This document shows, piece after piece, positions 1 through 10,600 of a stretch of 64,000 nucleotides of DNA (position 1 is its first letter; each line of letters opens with the position of its first letter). The position numbers were made by a program, and so were the translations under genes. The notes below the pieces were generated by a model. The model searched no databases. It was not told the origin of the DNA and worked only from the letters and a program-made list of their open reading frames with translations. Source of the DNA: Bacteroidaceae bacterium (GTDB lineage: Bacteria > Bacteroidota > Bacteroidia > Bacteroidales > Bacteroidaceae); NCBI GenBank assembly GCA_017429525.1, contig JAFROT010000030.1:198599-262598 (forward strand). Reading direction: 5' to 3'.

Positions 1-264
1 ATGCGTCTCGTACATCCAGTCCTCCTTATCCACCCACTGGACTGAGCGCTCGTTCAGGCGGAAGAAGGGATCGTCGATGATGCGCTCGCGCATCAAGTCG
101 AGATGTGTGTTGCCTGGTACGTGGGCTGGATGCCATATCTCAGAGTTGTCTTGACGGAAGCGCCAGCCGTCGTGCAGCGTACGCTGCGTGGCAGCGCTGG
201 CAGCTGTTCCGCAGATGGCCACGAGGAGTGTCAGGATGGCGATGCGTTGGTTCTGGAGAGCCAT
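1..264 (-). CDS. GH2 beta-mannosidase, N-terminal part (cut by window edge)
   Basis: The reading frame begins at the ATG whose complement is 262-264 and runs off the left edge in frame (88 codons visible). Residues 1-24 form a signal peptide (MALQNQRIAILTLLVAI, then an AxA-like site). The mature start reads LHDGWRFRQDN...WHPAHVPG, then IIDDPFFRLNE and QWVDKEDWMYE. This is the usual opening of the GH2 beta-mannosidase sugar-binding domain (W-x-F, PAxVPG, DPF, QWV...DW.Y). It would release terminal beta-mannose in the periplasm or at the surface. It lies downstream of, and co-directional with, the HTCS regulator (127 bp gap), suggesting membership of the same glycan locus. The catalytic domain lies outside the window, so the substrate is inferred from the N-terminus alone. 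Confidence 0.8.
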   Translation of the reverse strand, partial: MALQNQRIAILTLLVAICGTAASAATQRTLHDGWRFRQDNSEIWHPAHVPGNTHLDLMRERIIDDPFFRLNERSVQWVDKEDWMYETH

Positions 265-390
265 ATATATGAGTAGTTTTTGAATAGCCAAGAACAGGAT
301 TTGCGCTACAAAGGTAGGCTAACCCTGTTGACTATGAAAATATTTGTGCTCCATTTTCTGCTACAAATGATGCAGGCGCGATGGAATGTG

Positions 391-3300
391 CTATTTTTGA
401 CGCAGATCTTTCGTCTTGGCCCGCTGTTCCTGTATCTGCTTCTCGAAATCCTTGGGCGTCATTCCAAATTGGCGGCAGAAGAGTTTGGAGAAATAGCTGT
501 GGTTGCTGAAGCCCACCTTCGTGCTGATCTCGCCCATGCGAAAGCGCCCTTCCTGGATGAGGTCGGCGGCCCGCTTCAGGCGTATGAGGCGAATGAAGTC
601 GAGCGGCGGCATGTCGAAGAGCGTCTTGATCTTGCGCAGGAGGCTGCTACGGCTCATGCAGAGGGCCGAGGCCATGGCTTCGACGTTGAAGCTCTCGTCG
701 GAGAGGTTCTGGTTGATGACGGCCAGTGCGCGCGCCATGAACTCCTCGTCCTCGCGACTCATCTGCATGCCGTTCATGGGGAAGAAGGGCCGCTTGGCGA
801 AGGCCTCGCGCTCTTTCTGGCGGTTGGAGAGCAGCGAGACGATCTGCATCCGCAGGAAATCCCAGGCGAAGGGTTTCTCGATGTAGGCCTCTGCGCCCAC
901 CTGCAGACCGGCTATTTTGCTCTCGGTGTCGTTCTTGGCGGTGAGGAAGATGACGGGGATGTGGCTGAGTTCGATGTCCTGCTTAATGGTGCGGCAGAGC
1001 TCCACGCCGTCCATGACGGGCATCATGATGTCGGCAACGACGAGGTCGATGTGGGCAACACGTATTTTCTCCAGTGCTTCCTGTCCGTTGGCGGCTGTCT
1101 CGACGATGAAATCCTCACGCAGGCGTTCGCCGACGAAATCACGTATGCCGTCGTCGTCCTCCACAAGCAGGATGGTGGCGCCGCGCACCTGGCTCTGCGT
1201 GAGCAGGCGTTCTTCGGGCAGCGTGGCAGCATCGGGCAGCGTCTGCCGGGCTGGCGCATCGGATGCGTCGTCGGTGATGGCGGCCTCGCCGAGGGGCAGC
1301 GTCAGGACGAAGCGGTTGCCCTCAGGCTGGACGGTGCCATCGGGCGCAACGGTCTCGAGCGCGAGCGTTCCGTTGTGCATCTTGGCCAGCGAGCGACATA
1401 GTGCCAGGCCGATGCCCACGCCGCCAGGCGTGTCGTCGGTGTCGGGTTTGCGGTTGCGCAACTGCACGAAGGGGTCGAAGATGGCCTCGTGGCGCTCGGC
1501 GGGAATGGCGGGGCCGTCGGAGAAGACGGCGAGGCGCAGGACGGAGCGGTCGGATGTCAGCGAGACCTGACAGCGTGAGCGGCCGTACTTCAGCGCGTTG
1601 TTAAGCAGGTTGCTGAGAATCTTGGTCACAGCCTCACGATCAATCTGGGCGAGCACAGCAGGCTCGATGTGCAGCTGCTGAAGCTTCTTGCCGCGCAGGG
1701 CGTAGGTGGGCTCGAAGCGCTCCATCGTGTCGCGCAGCAGTTCGCTGACGTTGACCGTCTCCAGCTGCGGGTGCAGCTCGCCCGAGTCCGCTTTCTGGAA
1801 GTCCAGCAGTTGCGAGGCGAGGTTGAGCAGGCGGTTGGTGTTCTGGCGGACGACGCTCAGGTTGTGGGCCACGCGCTGATCGTCGATGCCTGCCCGCTCG
1901 ATGACTTCGAGGGGGCCGCTGATGAGGGTGAGGGGGGTGCGGATCTCATGGGCAATCTCGGTGAAGTAGTGGATGCGCTTCTCGTTCAGCTCCTTCTCCT
2001 TCTCGATGGCGAAGATGCGCTGTCGCTCCTGGAACTGCCGCTCCTTACGACGCCGATACCATTGGGCCCAGAAGCTGGCAAGGGCGGCGGCAGCGAGGAC
2101 GTAGAGCAGGATAGCCCACCAGCCACGCCACAAGGGCGGACGCACGACGATGGTGAGTGTGCGTTCGTGGTGGGGCGTGCTTTCGCCAGTGAGCCCTGTT
2201 GAGCGGAGCCGAAGCGTATAGCTCCCCGAACCCAAGTTAGCGAGCGTCAGACCACCGTCGGGAACAGGATGCCACTCGGCGTCGAGCGGCTCAAGGCGGT
2301 ACTCGTAGGCCGTTTCTAGGCGGTCGCCGTAGGAGAGCAGGGCGATATCGAGGCTGATGTTGGAATGCTTGAAGGGCAGCGTGATGCGGTCGGTCTGCAT
2401 GATGCTGCGCTTGAGGGGCGAATGTGGCGTCTGCGGTGTCACCTCCTGGCCGTCGATGCTGAGGCGCGTGATGAGCAGGTCGGCGGCCACGGTGGTCGGT
2501 TGCGCCTCGCCGTCGGAAGAGAGCTGGTCGGGATGGCAGCGCACGAGGCCGTTGATGGTGCCGAAGAAGAAGGTGCCAGCGGGCAGCGCCAGCGCTGCCT
2601 TGTAGTTGAACTGGTTGCTGGGCAGGCCTTGCGCGGTCGTGAAGAGGTGGAGCCGTCCCGTGGCAGGATCGAGCTGCACGAGGCCGCGATTGGTGCCGAA
2701 CCAGAGGCGATGGTGGCTGTCCTCAAGGATATTGTAGGCTACATTGTCGGGCAGGCCCTGCTCGGTGTTGAAGCGCTCGAAGTCGTCGCTCTCGGGGCGG
2801 TAGCGGCAGATGCCACCGCGGTCGGTGCTCAGCCATATACGCCCCTGGCTATCCTCGAAGACGGCACTGACGCTGGCCGACGAGAGGCTGTGCGGGTTGC
2901 CGGGCTCGGGCTGATAGCGTCGCACGCGCGCATTCCTCGTGTTTAAATGTGCCAGTCCACCCCCCATGAGTGCCACCCAGACGTCGCCGCGACGGTCGTG
3001 AAGCAGCTGGTAGGCCCACAGGTTTTCGATGCCCTTGACGGTAGTGAGTGCAGTGCCTTGTTCGAGGCGCCCCCGCCAAACGCCCTGATCAGTAGCCAAC
3101 CAGAAGAGGCCCTGGCGGTCGACGCTGATGTCGTAGGTGCTGACGCCCTCGGGGAGACCCAGTTGGGCGTTAGTGAGCATGTGAGTCCGTCCCGTTCGCG
3201 TGTCGACGACCTTGATGCCCACCTTGTTGATGCCGGCGTAGAGTCGGCCCTGGAAGTAGGTGAGGCAGATGGTGTAATAGTCGTCATTGCTGGCCGTCAG

Positions 3301-4506
3301 CCCTATGTCGGGCGTGATGCGTCCGGTGACGAGGTCGATGTGGTTGATGCCCCTGTCCTCGGTGCAGAGCCATAGGTTGCGGTCGCCATCGGTGGTGAGC
3401 TGGCGAATGCGGTCGCTCGAGAGCGTGTGGCCCTCGTCGTCGCTCTGAATGACGGTGAACATCTGTTCGCGTGCGGGTAGGTAGGCAGCACCTCCGAACA
3501 TGGTGCCGACCCAGAAACCGCCCTCACGATCGCGGAAGATGGTGTAGATGATGTCGTCGGACAGGCTGAGGCGGTTATTGCGGTCGTGGCTATAGTGTAC
3601 GACGTCGCCCGTAGAGGTTCGGATGCGGTAGAGCCCATCGTAGGTGCCCACGAGCAGCGCATCGCCGTAGGCCATTGCACCGCGCACGATGGTCGCGCTG
3701 AAGTCCTGCCACGGATTCTCGGTGAGCTCACCCCTGATGGGCGAATAGAGCATCAGATGGCCGTTCTGCACCGCCAACGCCAGCGAACCATCGGTCAGCG
3801 TCGTCAGCGTGTTCGTCTGTATGCCCAAGAGCGAGCGGCCCGTGGCATCCTCGCTGAGCTGCTCGAATCGGTCGGCCTGAGGCAGGTAGCGCCACAGACC
3901 TATGTTCCACCCGCTGGCCCAAACCTCACCACTGGGTGTTACGGTAAGGCAGCTGTAGTGGCTGACATTCGTCTGCCCAGGGTTGGCATAGTGATGCAGC
4001 ATCGCCGTGGCCATGGCTTCAGCGCCCCCTCTCTTCCCGCAGGCTATCCTGAAGATGCCTTCGTCGGGCACCACCACCCAGACGTCGCCATCGCGGTCGT
4101 GCCAGATCTCTGATACCCAGTTGGTCATCCGTTGTCCGTCGGCAGCTGCCATCTCGATGTGGCGGAAACGGTCGGCACTCAGGTCGTAGAGGAACAGTCC
4201 CTGGTCCGTGCCCACCCATAGGAGGTGTCCTGCCTCCTGCTCCAGCGCTGAGATGTTCTGGTTGGCAGCCCCTGAGGTGGCGTCGGCCACGTAAACGGTG
4301 CGCAGCGAGCGGCCGTCGTAGCGGCAGAGGCCGTTCTTGGTGCCCAGCCAAACGAAGCCGAAATCGTCCTGAGCGATGCTCTTCACATTGTTCTGCGAGA
4401 GGCCTGAACGGCTGTCTACAATCAGGAAAGCATCCTGTCGCGAGACCGCCGCTGCGCAGGCAGCAACAAAACCGAACAATAGCGTAAATAAATATCTTAG
4501 GCGCAT
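391..4506 (-). CDS. Hybrid two-component system regulator (HTCS), sensor kinase-receiver-AraC fusion
   Basis: One-protein two-component system controlling glycan-utilisation genes. I take the ATG at 4504-4506 (MRLRYLFTLLFGF, a good signal peptide), not the in-frame ATG 15 codons upstream, because a -7 promoter element at 4526-4533 would leave that ATG untranscribed. Order over 1371 residues: signal peptide; periplasmic two-lobed propeller (many WLGT/WVGT/WFGT repeats such as VWLGTKNGL and LWFGTNRGL) and Y_Y_Y domain to ~790; one membrane segment near 795-810; HisKA with phospho-His in EIAHEIRTPLTLI near 852; HATPase with NLLNNALKYG and GVGIGLAL; receiver with Asp in VVADIMMP near 1158; AraC-type HTH from ~1285 to the end (ISTKVGFSNHSYFSKLF). 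It is divergent from the FAS1/SusC/SusD train and probably activates it. The ligand cannot be read from sequence. Confidence 0.95.
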   Translation of the reverse strand: MRLRYLFTLLFGFVAACAAAVSRQDAFLIVDSRSGLSQNNVKSIAQDDFGFVWLGTKNGLCRYDGRSLRTVYVADATSGAANQNISALEQEAGHLLWVGTDQGLFLYDLSADRFRHIEMAAADGQRMTNWVSEIWHDRDGDVWVVVPDEGIFRIACGKRGGAEAMATAMLHHYANPGQTNVSHYSCLTVTPSGEVWASGWNIGLWRYLPQADRFEQLSEDATGRSLLGIQTNTLTTLTDGSLALAVQNGHLMLYSPIRGELTENPWQDFSATIVRGAMAYGDALLVGTYDGLYRIRTSTGDVVHYSHDRNNRLSLSDDIIYTIFRDREGGFWVGTMFGGAAYLPAREQMFTVIQSDDEGHTLSSDRIRQLTTDGDRNLWLCTEDRGINHIDLVTGRITPDIGLTASNDDYYTICLTYFQGRLYAGINKVGIKVVDTRTGRTHMLTNAQLGLPEGVSTYDISVDRQGLFWLATDQGVWRGRLEQGTALTTVKGIENLWAYQLLHDRRGDVWVALMGGGLAHLNTRNARVRRYQPEPGNPHSLSSASVSAVFEDSQGRIWLSTDRGGICRYRPESDDFERFNTEQGLPDNVAYNILEDSHHRLWFGTNRGLVQLDPATGRLHLFTTAQGLPSNQFNYKAALALPAGTFFFGTINGLVRCHPDQLSSDGEAQPTTVAADLLITRLSIDGQEVTPQTPHSPLKRSIMQTDRITLPFKHSNISLDIALLSYGDRLETAYEYRLEPLDAEWHPVPDGGLTLANLGSGSYTLRLRSTGLTGESTPHHERTLTIVVRPPLWRGWWAILLYVLAAAALASFWAQWYRRRKERQFQERQRIFAIEKEKELNEKRIHYFTEIAHEIRTPLTLISGPLEVIERAGIDDQRVAHNLSVVRQNTNRLLNLASQLLDFQKADSGELHPQLETVNVSELLRDTMERFEPTYALRGKKLQQLHIEPAVLAQIDREAVTKILSNLLNNALKYGRSRCQVSLTSDRSVLRLAVFSDGPAIPAERHEAIFDPFVQLRNRKPDTDDTPGGVGIGLALCRSLAKMHNGTLALETVAPDGTVQPEGNRFVLTLPLGEAAITDDASDAPARQTLPDAATLPEERLLTQSQVRGATILLVEDDDGIRDFVGERLREDFIVETAANGQEALEKIRVAHIDLVVADIMMPVMDGVELCRTIKQDIELSHIPVIFLTAKNDTESKIAGLQVGAEAYIEKPFAWDFLRMQIVSLLSNRQKEREAFAKRPFFPMNGMQMSREDEEFMARALAVINQNLSDESFNVEAMASALCMSRSSLLRKIKTLFDMPPLDFIRLIRLKRAADLIQEGRFRMGEISTKVGFSNHSYFSKLFCRQFGMTPKDFEKQIQEQRAKTKDLRQK

Positions 4507-4525
4507 GGTGAATTGTTTTTCGCTG

Positions 4526-4552
4526 CAAATATACGTAAAAAAATAAATCAAT
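4526..4552 (-). promoter_or_regulatory. Promoter of the HTCS gene
   Basis: Minus-strand TATATTTG (complement of 4526-4533) fits the Bacteroidetes -7 element TAnnTTTG. A weak -33 ATTG lies at 4549-4552. The predicted start leaves a very short leader before the ATG at 4506. Confidence 0.55.
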
Positions 4553-4951
4553 CAGACTTTCACGCCAAATATGTCTGCTGCATAGGCGCTGATTTCCGTA
4601 TTTGTGGCAAAAGGTGACGCAAGTCACCTCACTTGTAGCATCCTGGCTACGCTGTTTCAGCAGCCGAGACCGAAAAAAGTGCGGCTTTGCCTCTGAGGGT
4701 AAGAAAGGGCACCAAATTTGTCAAGGAAAATCGATGGAATGGGCGAAAATTGAAGTTCCCCGCTCTCTTGCACTACCCTTTACTGCAAGGCGCGACGCTC
4801 CGTTTCGAGCTCACGTTCAGGTTTGGTGGTTCCCCTACTGCCACTCCGATTAGAATGAAGGATCTCGCTTCGCTCAGCGTGTTTTGCCCTTTTGGTGCAT
4901 TTGTGGCAAAAAATAATTCAACATTATTTACGTATAAGACTGAATTAGCAG
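4534..4951. other. Divergent intergenic region with hairpin and direct repeat
   Basis: About 440 bp separate the HTCS gene from the plus-strand train. It holds no convincing gene. A perfect 7-bp stem, AGGTGAC / GTCACCT closed by GCAA, lies at 4612-4629. The 12-mer TTTGTGGCAAAA occurs at 4601-4612 and again at 4900-4911. The middle part includes a purine-rich stretch (CGAGACCGAAAAAAGTGCGG) that looks like dispersed intergenic repeat DNA. Binding sites for the HTCS regulator would be expected here. Confidence 0.45.
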
Positions 4952-4959
4952 TATCTTTG
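4952..4959 (+). promoter_or_regulatory. Promoter -7 element of the FAS1/SusCD train
   Basis: TATCTTTG matches TAnnTTTG and ends 31 bp before the ATG at 4991. No good TTTG lies at -33 (the region is AT-rich), which is compatible with an activator-dependent promoter. Confidence 0.5.
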
Positions 4960-4990
4960 CCCCACGAAATCACAAAAAAGGTTATATCCC

Positions 4991-7606
4991 ATGCAACAAC
5001 TCGATCTTCGCTACCTACGCTCTTGGCGCTTCCGAAAGCTCGGAGGCTGTCTGCTATTGGCGTTGACGATGGTGGGCATAACGTCGTGCCGCGACGACTA
5101 CGCCTACGACAACGAGGAGCCTACGTGGTTAGGGGCTAACGTCTATGAGTGGTTGAAGGCCGACGGCCACTACACTACCTACCTGACGCTCATCGACCGC
5201 CTGGGCCTCGACGGCACGCTCGCCCGAACGGGCAGCAAGACGCTCTTTCCTGCCACCGACGAGGCTTACGCCCGCTATTTCAGCGCACAGGGCCTCAACG
5301 GTTCCTCACCTTCGGTCGTAGCCAAAGGACTCTCGCGCGCTGAGGCCAGCTACCTCTTCAACGCGTCGATGCTCAATATGGCCTATTTGGACAATATGCT
5401 GGCCAACGTGCCCAACTCCAACAGCGACGACGACGGCGAGGGCATGGCCGTGTTGCGCAATGCCTCGTCGACCATCTATGACCGCATCCGCCACTTCGAT
5501 GCCGACCACCTGCCCGCCACTGAATGGTGGACGCGCCTGGCCGCACGTGGTGGCGCATGGATTGTGGACAACGAGCCACGCCCCGACGTCATCTTCACGC
5601 CTGCCTTCATGCAGAAACGCGGCATCACCGAGGCCGACTGGGCACTCATCGGCGGCGGAGCTCCTTACGAGACGAAAGGTTTTTTTATTAATGGTTCACG
5701 CGTACGCGAGGATGCCAAAAACGTCACCTGCAAGAACGGCTACCTCCACCTCGCCGACAACGTGGTGACGGCGCTGCCCAATATGGCCGAGCTCATCGAA
5801 GGCAATGCCTCGACAAGCCTGTTCGCCCAGCTGATGAACAAATTCTCAGCTCCCTACTACGATGCCGCCATCGATGCCACCGTGCGTGCCGACGAGATGA
5901 CCGACTACGTCTCGGACTCTGTCTATGTGCGCCGTTATTTCAACGACAACAGCACGGGTGCCTGCACGCAGACACCCCGCCAGCCCGGTCGCGAGGCCGA
6001 GACGCTGACCGACGACAGGATGCTCTACTTCGACCCCGCCTACAACCGCCTCGGAGCGCCCACCGACATGGGCGTCATGTTCGTGCCTACCGACGAGGCC
6101 ATGCGCGCCTATTGGAACGGCAACGACGGCGCTTTCCTGCGCAAAGTCTACGGCGAGTGGGACCGCGTGCCCGTCGACGTCCTCTGCAAGTTCATCAAGA
6201 ACCACCAGCTGAAGTCGTTCGTGGGCTCGCTGCCCAATGACTGGGCGCATCTGGCCGACCAGAAGGGTAACCTGATGTACATGCAGCGCGACTACATCGT
6301 CGGCACGGCGCAAGGATGCAACGGGCTCGTGTACTTCACCAATACCTGTTTCCCACCCATCGACTACAAGTGTGCCTACGCCCCCACGCTGACCTCGCCC
6401 TTCACACGCGTCATGAAGGCTGCTATCGACGAGAATGATCAATTGAAATTCCATCTCTACCTACGGTCGCTTGAGAACCAGTACAACCTGCTCGTGCCCA
6501 CCGACTCAGCCGTGCGCTACTACGCCGAGCCCATTTCATGGAGCATTTATGCCAACACGGGAGTCGACAATCGCGAGATTTGGGGCTTTCGCATGGGGGC
6601 TGACCGCATCCTGGCCGACGTCTACGCCGTCAACCCCGACGGCACGCGCGGCGCGCTGCTGCGCACCATCGGCACCGCCTCAGCCGACCAGGATCGCATC
6701 CAGAACCGCCTGCGCGACATCATCGACATGCACATCGTCGTGGCCGACACCGAGGATGAACCCATGTCGGGCTTCATGGACACTGGCGATAAGACTTTCT
6801 ACCTCACCAAGGGTGGAAGCATCATCCGTCGCGACAGTGGCCGCGGCCTCACGACCCAATTCGCCGGAGTCGGCGATGCTGAGCTCGGGCTGCCCGCCGC
6901 ACGCCTCGAGGACAGCATCTACGTGACGACGAACAGTCACACCTTCTTCATCGACCGCATTCTTCAAGACCCCATGCGCTCTGTCTACACTACCCTGCGC
7001 GACAACGCCGCCTACAGTCGCTTCTTCGAACTCCTGCTGGGTGACCCTGCCGTCTATGCCTACTTCAAGGACGACAAGGACGTTCAGGCCATCTTCGATG
7101 CACAAACTACCGAGCAGTCCAGTGGCGTAGGGCAGATTGTAACCTCCTTCAACAACTACCGCTATACCGTTCTCGTGCCCACCAACGAAGCCATCGACGC
7201 CGCCTTCCGTGCCGACGCCAATCTGTGGACGTGGGAGCAGATCTCGATGGAGGACAATCCCACGGTAAAGAAAGCCCGCTGCCTCTACCTGCTCAACTTC
7301 CTGCGCTTCCATTTCATCGATGGCGCCATACCCGTAGGCACTGGTTCGTGGACGCGCACCTACTATACTGCTGCACGTCGGGCCAACGGACAGTTTGTTC
7401 CCATCGCCATCACTTCAACTGGCGACGATCTCGCTTTCGGGACCGATGCTGCAGCACACGTGGTCACTGCAGACCCCACTTTGTATAACGTCTGGGCTCG
7501 CGACCTCATCGTAGACAACAAGGACCCCCTGCGGGCAGGCAACATCCTCGCCTCCAGTCGCGCCGTCATCCACGTCGTAGACCGCGTAGCGCCCTACAAT
7601 AAATAA
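4991..7606 (+). CDS. Large FAS1 (fasciclin) domain lipoprotein
   Basis: This 871-residue protein has a signal sequence and lipobox-like VGITSC near residue 33, so it is a probable surface lipoprotein. About four degenerate FAS1 units follow, roughly 45-265, 265-465, 465-665 and 665-871. They are recognised by the repeated LxPTDEA/VPTNEA strand (TLFPATDEAY, VMFVPTDEAM, NLLVPTDSAV, TVLVPTNEAI) and by end motifs such as HTFFIDRIL and AVIHVVDRV. FAS1 domains mediate adhesion or ligand binding. Beside SusC/SusD genes they are often assumed to be surface glycan-binding proteins, but that is inference here. It is first in the train, 9 bp upstream of the susC-like gene, with which it is surely co-transcribed. 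Confidence 0.85.
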   Translation: MQQLDLRYLRSWRFRKLGGCLLLALTMVGITSCRDDYAYDNEEPTWLGANVYEWLKADGHYTTYLTLIDRLGLDGTLARTGSKTLFPATDEAYARYFSAQGLNGSSPSVVAKGLSRAEASYLFNASMLNMAYLDNMLANVPNSNSDDDGEGMAVLRNASSTIYDRIRHFDADHLPATEWWTRLAARGGAWIVDNEPRPDVIFTPAFMQKRGITEADWALIGGGAPYETKGFFINGSRVREDAKNVTCKNGYLHLADNVVTALPNMAELIEGNASTSLFAQLMNKFSAPYYDAAIDATVRADEMTDYVSDSVYVRRYFNDNSTGACTQTPRQPGREAETLTDDRMLYFDPAYNRLGAPTDMGVMFVPTDEAMRAYWNGNDGAFLRKVYGEWDRVPVDVLCKFIKNHQLKSFVGSLPNDWAHLADQKGNLMYMQRDYIVGTAQGCNGLVYFTNTCFPPIDYKCAYAPTLTSPFTRVMKAAIDENDQLKFHLYLRSLENQYNLLVPTDSAVRYYAEPISWSIYANTGVDNREIWGFRMGADRILADVYAVNPDGTRGALLRTIGTASADQDRIQNRLRDIIDMHIVVADTEDEPMSGFMDTGDKTFYLTKGGSIIRRDSGRGLTTQFAGVGDAELGLPAARLEDSIYVTTNSHTFFIDRILQDPMRSVYTTLRDNAAYSRFFELLLGDPAVYAYFKDDKDVQAIFDAQTTEQSSGVGQIVTSFNNYRYTVLVPTNEAIDAAFRADANLWTWEQISMEDNPTVKKARCLYLLNFLRFHFIDGAIPVGTGSWTRTYYTAARRANGQFVPIAITSTGDDLAFGTDAAAHVVTADPTLYNVWARDLIVDNKDPLRAGNILASSRAVIHVVDRVAPYNK

Positions 7607-7615
7607 AACACAGCC

Positions 7616-10600
7616 ATGCAGAACAAACTCTTTTTCATGCTACTGCTTGCCGCATTCACGCTTCGTCTGAGTGCACAGACCACCATCACGGGCCGCGTCA
7701 TCGGTGACGATGAGCCTGATGGTCTGATTGCCGCCTCTGTGGCCGAGCAGGACAAAAACGGGCGCATCCTCACGGCTGTGCAGACCGACTTCGACGGCAA
7801 CTACTCCATCCCCGTAAAGTCAACCGCGAACGACCTCCTATTCAGCTACGTAGGCTATACGAAGCAACTCATCCCGATTCGCGGACAGCGCAAGATTAAC
7901 GTGACGCTGAAAGCCAAGAACCAGCTCTCGGAGGTCATCGTGAAGGCTACAAGAACAGTTTCCTCGGGCGGCCTGGCCGTGCCCGAGCGCGAGTACACGG
8001 GTGCCATGCAACGCTTCTCAACCGAAAGGCTCGAGGGTATGTCTGTCACCAGCATCGACGATGCTCTGCAGGGACGCATCGCAGGCCTCGACATCGTAGC
8101 AAACTCGGGCGACCTCGGCAGCGGCACGACGATGCGCATTCGCGGTATCACCAGTATCAACTCGGGCAACGAGCCGCTCATTCTGGTCAACAACATCCCA
8201 TTCGAGAGCAACACCGAAGGCTTCGACTTCGCCAATGCCGACAACGAGCAGTTTGCCAACCTCCTCTGCATCAGTCCCGACGACATCGCCGAGGTGACCG
8301 TTCTCAAGGACGGTGCAGCCTGCGCCATATGGGGCTCACGCGGGGCCAACGGTGTCATCAACATCACCACGAAGCGCGGCGCTACAGGTCCCACCCGTGT
8401 CACTTACAGTTACCGCCTCTCGGGCAACTGGCAGCCCAAAGGTGCACCGCTACTCAGCGGCGACGAATACACGATGCTGATGAAGCAGGCATACTTCAAC
8501 GCCTACAGACAGGACGTCAACATCCCCGAGTACAGCTACGACCGCCAACAGTTCCTTGCCACCTACGGCACGGCGGCCGACTACACCAACTTCACGCAGA
8601 ACACCGATTGGGTGGATGCCGTCCGCCAGACAGGCTGGACTCACGACCACCTCATCTCCATACAAGGCGGCGGCGAGCGCGCCCGCTTCCGCACCTCGCT
8701 CGGCTATTATCGGCAGACGGGAACCGTCATCGGGCAAGATCTGCACCGCTTCACAGGCAGCGTGAACCTCGAATACAACGTCTCGCGCCGTCTGATGTTC
8801 GCATCAGAATTCGGTCTCACCTACACCGACAACGACAAGAACTACAACGATAGTTCCGTTGACGGCCTGCTGAGCATCGCCTACAAGAAGATGCCCAATG
8901 CCACCGTCTACCGTCGAGATGCTGAAGGTAAGGCCACGGACGAATTCTTCAACATCGCCCAGAGCTCGGTCCTCAACAGCGACCAAAAGGAGCTGGCCAA
9001 CCCCGTTGCCATCGCTCGTCTGGCCGCCTACCAGCAGACCCACATGCGCATCATGCCCACGTTGCGCCTGCGCTACGATTTCCTCGACCCCGACGCCGAG
9101 GGGCGCCTGCGCTACCAAGGCTACGTCAAGTTCGACAGCGAGAACGTCAAGGACGCCAAGTTCCGGCCGCGACAGACCTCTACACGACCATGGACCGACA
9201 GCGCCGTAGGACGCAGCTACCAGCGCGAGAGCGAGGCCATGACCATTTACACCGACCACAACCTGACCTTCGTGCCCCGCTTGGGCGACAACCACAGCCT
9301 CATGCTCTACGCTTCATGGCAGATGGACGTCAGCCACAGCAAGATACAGCAGTTCGAGCGCTACGGCTTGCCCTCAACAGCTGCCACAGACGTTGCAACG
9401 GGCGGACATATGGTGCCAGAGTCGTTCTACAGCGCCAAGAACCAAGGCCGTAACATGGCCTACCTCGTTAATGGACATTATATGCTGTTGGACCGTTACA
9501 TCTTGGATGCCAGCGCACGCTGGGACGGCAGCAGCCGCTTCGGCCGGGACAACCGTTGGGGCTTCTTCCCCTCCGTCTCGGCGAAATGGATTTTCACGAG
9601 CGAGGCATGGATGCAACGGGCCACGGAAAAGTGGTTCTCCGAGGGCAGCCTGCGCGTAGGTTGGGGCGTAACAGGCAATCGCCCCGACCGCGAATACCTC
9701 TACTTCAGCCGCTACGACAGCTACGGATCCAGCTATATCGACCTCCCCACCATCAAGCCCGCCAGCCTGCAGTTGAGCAACCTGCGGTGGGAACGCTCGT
9801 CAAGCGTCAATGTAGGCCTGGAACTCAACTTCTTCGATTTCCGCTACCGCCTGGTCATGAATGCCTACCATCGCCGCACGGCCGACCTGCTCTTCGCCCA
9901 TCAGACCATTCCCTCGAGCACCGGCTTCGGTAGCATCAGCTACATCAATGCCGGCACCATGGACAACAACGGCTGGGAGCTGGAGTTCTCGACCAACCGT
10001 ATGGTCAAGCGGGGCGACTGGCAACTGGATGTCAGTGTCAACCTCTCAAACTACCGCAACACCATCAAGGAGCTCGACCCCATGGTGCTAAGCAGCTATC
10101 AGGCCGAGTTCACGCCCACGGGTGGCAACTACCTGAACCGCATCCAGGTGGAGAACTCCTTCGGTAGCATCTATGGCTTCCGCTATCACGGCGTTTACCA
10201 GTACGACAAGTACAGCGCCGAGGAGAATGTAGGTGTGTCGGGGCCCAACGCCCCCGTCGTACGCGATGCCTACGGACATCCCGTCCTCGACAGCAAGGGC
10301 GAGACCATACCGATGTACTTCGACTACGGTCGCACCGGCTACCGTTTCCGGGGCGGCGACGCCATCTACGAGGACGTCAACCACGACGGCACCATCGACG
10401 AGCTGGACATCGTCTATTTGGGCAACTCCAACCCCAAGCTCGACGGCGGTTTCGGCTTCACGCTCCGTTGGCGACGCCTGACGATCAACACATGGGCCAA
10501 CTTCCGTTTGGGCTCCAAGGTAATCAACTATGGTCGTATGTACAACGAGAACATGTACACTACCAACAACCAGAGCATCGCCACCAACTGGCGCTGGCGC

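Noticed and set aside
280-1401. Long plus-strand open frame (373 codons) over the HTCS gene
   Set aside because: It is antisense to the receiver, kinase and AraC domains, which are unmistakable on the minus strand. Long antisense frames are expected in GC-rich genes.
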